Of a DNA stretch of 57,998 bases, positions 56,975 to 57,998 are shown in pieces; within the stretch, counting starts at the first letter, position 1; the number at the start of each line of letters is the position of its first letter. A program made the position numbers and the translations under genes. Where the stretch lies: positions 1 through 57,998 of the forward strand of contig CAVPMW010000024.1 of assembly GCA_963706515.1 (NCBI GenBank), given 5' to 3'. This stretch comes from CAVPMW01 sp963706515. GTDB lineage: Bacteria; Chloroflexota; Anaerolineae; Anaerolineales; UBA4823. The notes beneath the pieces were generated by a model. It saw only the letters and a list, made by a program, of their open reading frames with translations. It was not told where the DNA came from and ran no database searches.

Positions 56975-57788
56975 GCGGATCCTCTTTCGCCCAGCGTAAG
57001 CTCTGCAAGAAGGACAGCGCCAGCGGCGTAACCACCTCGGGCATCTCGGCATGCGGGTAGTGTCCTGCGTCTTGGACCATGGTGTAGCTTGCCCGGAGGC
57101 TCTGCGCCACCCACTGCGCTTCGCTTTCAGGGACTTTGAAATCGCGGTCTTTGCTGCCCATCAGAACCATTGTGGGGGATTTGACCTGAGGCAGGCGCAT
57201 TTCTGAAGCCGCTTTACTGGCAAACAGCATCTGGCGCAGAGCTTCCAGGCGACCCGGTTCTTGCAGGTTGGCGCGCAGTGCCTGGCTGTATTGTGAGAAG
57301 TCATCCGGCTTGCGGGTCGGATACAGGCTGGCGTAGTAGCGCTGCCATGTCGCCGGTCCCCAGGGGCGGCTCATAAGTATAGAGAAGAGCAGCTTGCCCT
57401 GCCAGTCACCCCCGCCGCGGACGAATGGACCGATCAGGACCAGCCCGGCGACGGACTGCGGCGACTCGGCTGCCGCCCAGACCCCGGCTCCAGCCGCCAT
57501 GGAGGTGCCGATAATGGCAGCCGGACCGGCATCCAGGCTGCGCGCCAAAGCCAGGATATCGCTGCCGATCGCCGCGACGGAATAATCAGGCCAGTTAACG
57601 CTCGTCTCGCCATGGCCGCGCACATCCATGCTGACCACCCGGTAGCCTGCGGAAGCAAGTCGAGGCGCTAAAAACCGGTATTCGCCCCGCAAATCTCCCA
57701 TGGAAGGGACGCAGATCACCAGCGGCCCGCTGCCGCTGTCGTCATAAGCGATCGAACCGCCCTCAATTTTAAGAAAATTGGTGCCCAT
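56964..57788 (-). CDS. alpha/beta hydrolase under TetR control
   Basis: An intact 274-residue alpha/beta hydrolase. The early LVICVPSMGDLRGEYRFLAP and SMDVRGHGETSVNWPDYSV belong to the haloperoxidase/epoxide-hydrolase-like branch. The nucleophile is in AAIIGTSMAAGAGVWAAA, the acid in MVLMGSKDRDFKVPES, and the His in DAGHYPHAEM. GGAGG stands 5 bases before ATG 57788; a longer upstream frame (into 57998) lacks similarity and starts inside the promoter. It is co-transcribed with the TetR repressor, suggesting induction by the hydrolase substrate or a related toxin. Confidence 0.9.
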   Translation of the reverse strand: MGTNFLKIEGGSIAYDDSGSGPLVICVPSMGDLRGEYRFLAPRLASAGYRVVSMDVRGHGETSVNWPDYSVAAIGSDILALARSLDAGPAAIIGTSMAAGAGVWAAAESPQSVAGLVLIGPFVRGGGDWQGKLLFSILMSRPWGPATWQRYYASLYPTRKPDDFSQYSQALRANLQEPGRLEALRQMLFASKAASEMRLPQVKSPTMVLMGSKDRDFKVPESEAQWVAQSLRASYTMVQDAGHYPHAEMPEVVTPLALSFLQSLRWAKEDPHDA

Positions 57789-57842
57789 AGATCCTCCGGG
57801 TAATAAGTCAGAACTTTCGGTTACAGTCTGATTTGAGATTTT

Positions 57843-57887
57843 AACTAATAATATTAGTATTATAACTAATATTATTAGTTTTGTCAA
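57843..57887 (-). promoter_or_regulatory. consensus promoter with overlapping TetR operator arms
   Basis: On the minus strand TTGACA (57887-57882) and TATAAT (57864-57859) are 17 bases apart, matching consensus at every position. Operator arms ACTAATATTATTAGT (57865-57879) and ACTAATAATATTAGT (57844-57858) are each other's reverse complement and bracket the -10 element. The hydrolase ATG is 55 bases further. A bound repressor would occlude both RNA polymerase contact elements. No other gene is seen in 57890-57998. Confidence 0.85.
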
Positions 57888-57998
57888 GGTGATTTTAGTG
57901 TGCCGGCTGCCTTTATATACCTGAGCCCTCCAGACATTATTTTGGTTGGAGCCCGCGCAGTTCGGATGTAAAATAGTAACGTCAAAAGATCTACACAT

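Noticed and set aside
57789..57998. Upstream in-frame extension of the TetR-controlled hydrolase
   Set aside because: The extension crosses the consensus promoter and operators and has no SD; ATG 57788 has GGAGG at good spacing.

Overview
This 58 kb window looks like a chromosomal segment of an uncultured Chloroflexota bacterium, most likely class Anaerolineae. The basis is family-level: a sugar-binding lipoprotein with the valine/threonine-rich linker common in that phylum, a long WD40 protein with the C-terminal tail seen in Anaerolineae, GAACnnnnGTTC LexA boxes, and an acetyl-CoA-to-mevalonate gene set. No rRNA gene is present; there is one tRNA, tRNA-Glu(CTC). About twenty genes carry one or more single-base indels, often in short G, C or T runs and usually repaired by removing one base. 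I read most of these as consensus errors, so many genes are given as one CDS spanning two or more frames.

Layout. 1-2.2 kb: the N-terminal part of methylmalonyl-CoA mutase (minus strand), tRNA-Glu with its promoter, an aldo/keto reductase and a small monooxygenase-like protein. 2.6-10 kb: an ion-homeostasis block with a KimA-like APC permease, an unknown protein, a P-type ATPase and two TrkA-type K+ gating proteins. 10-14 kb: a 100-bp MITE, a wax-ester synthase/DGAT with a displaced Cys-rich tail, a lamin-tail surface protein, and lexA with two SOS boxes. 14.4-19.2 kb: a polysaccharide-type cluster (hexapeptide acyltransferase, three glycosyltransferases, FkbM methyltransferase). 19.3-20.5 kb: an RpoD-family sigma factor. 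20.8-27.4 kb: a minus-strand operon of thiolase, fused E1 alpha-beta, E2 and E3 of a 2-oxoacid dehydrogenase. Two copies of an unrecognised two-dyad element bracket its thiolase-E1-E2 part.

27.7-34.8 kb: a cupin, a SpoU-type RNA methyltransferase and a GAF histidine kinase, then HMG-CoA reductase, archaeal-type HMG-CoA synthase, thiolase and a DUF35 zinc-ribbon protein, enough for acetyl-CoA to mevalonate. 35-41.3 kb: a more accessory-looking stretch with a Pro/Thr-rich lipoprotein, two tiny membrane/exported proteins divergent from a 1310-residue HTH-STAND-WD40 protein, and a second palindromic MITE. 41.3-44.1 kb: hemerythrin, two methyltransferases and an unknown protein. 44.3-53.7 kb: a sugar-utilisation operon (ABC binding protein and two permeases without an ATPase, DUF4432 mutarotase-like protein, L-fucose isomerase family, B12-binding radical SAM, DeoC-like aldolase). 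53.8-58 kb: a pentaheme cytochrome, two small DUF proteins, two alpha/beta hydrolases and a TetR regulator whose promoter has consensus -35 and -10 elements overlaid by two operator arms.

The physiological picture (inference) is a heterotroph that oxidises branched-chain or propionyl-type acyl-CoAs and fucose-like sugars, makes isoprenoids through mevalonate, and invests in K+ homeostasis and cell-surface glycans. The least explained items are the paired two-dyad element, the STAND protein with its divergent small genes, and the B12 radical SAM protein in the sugar operon.
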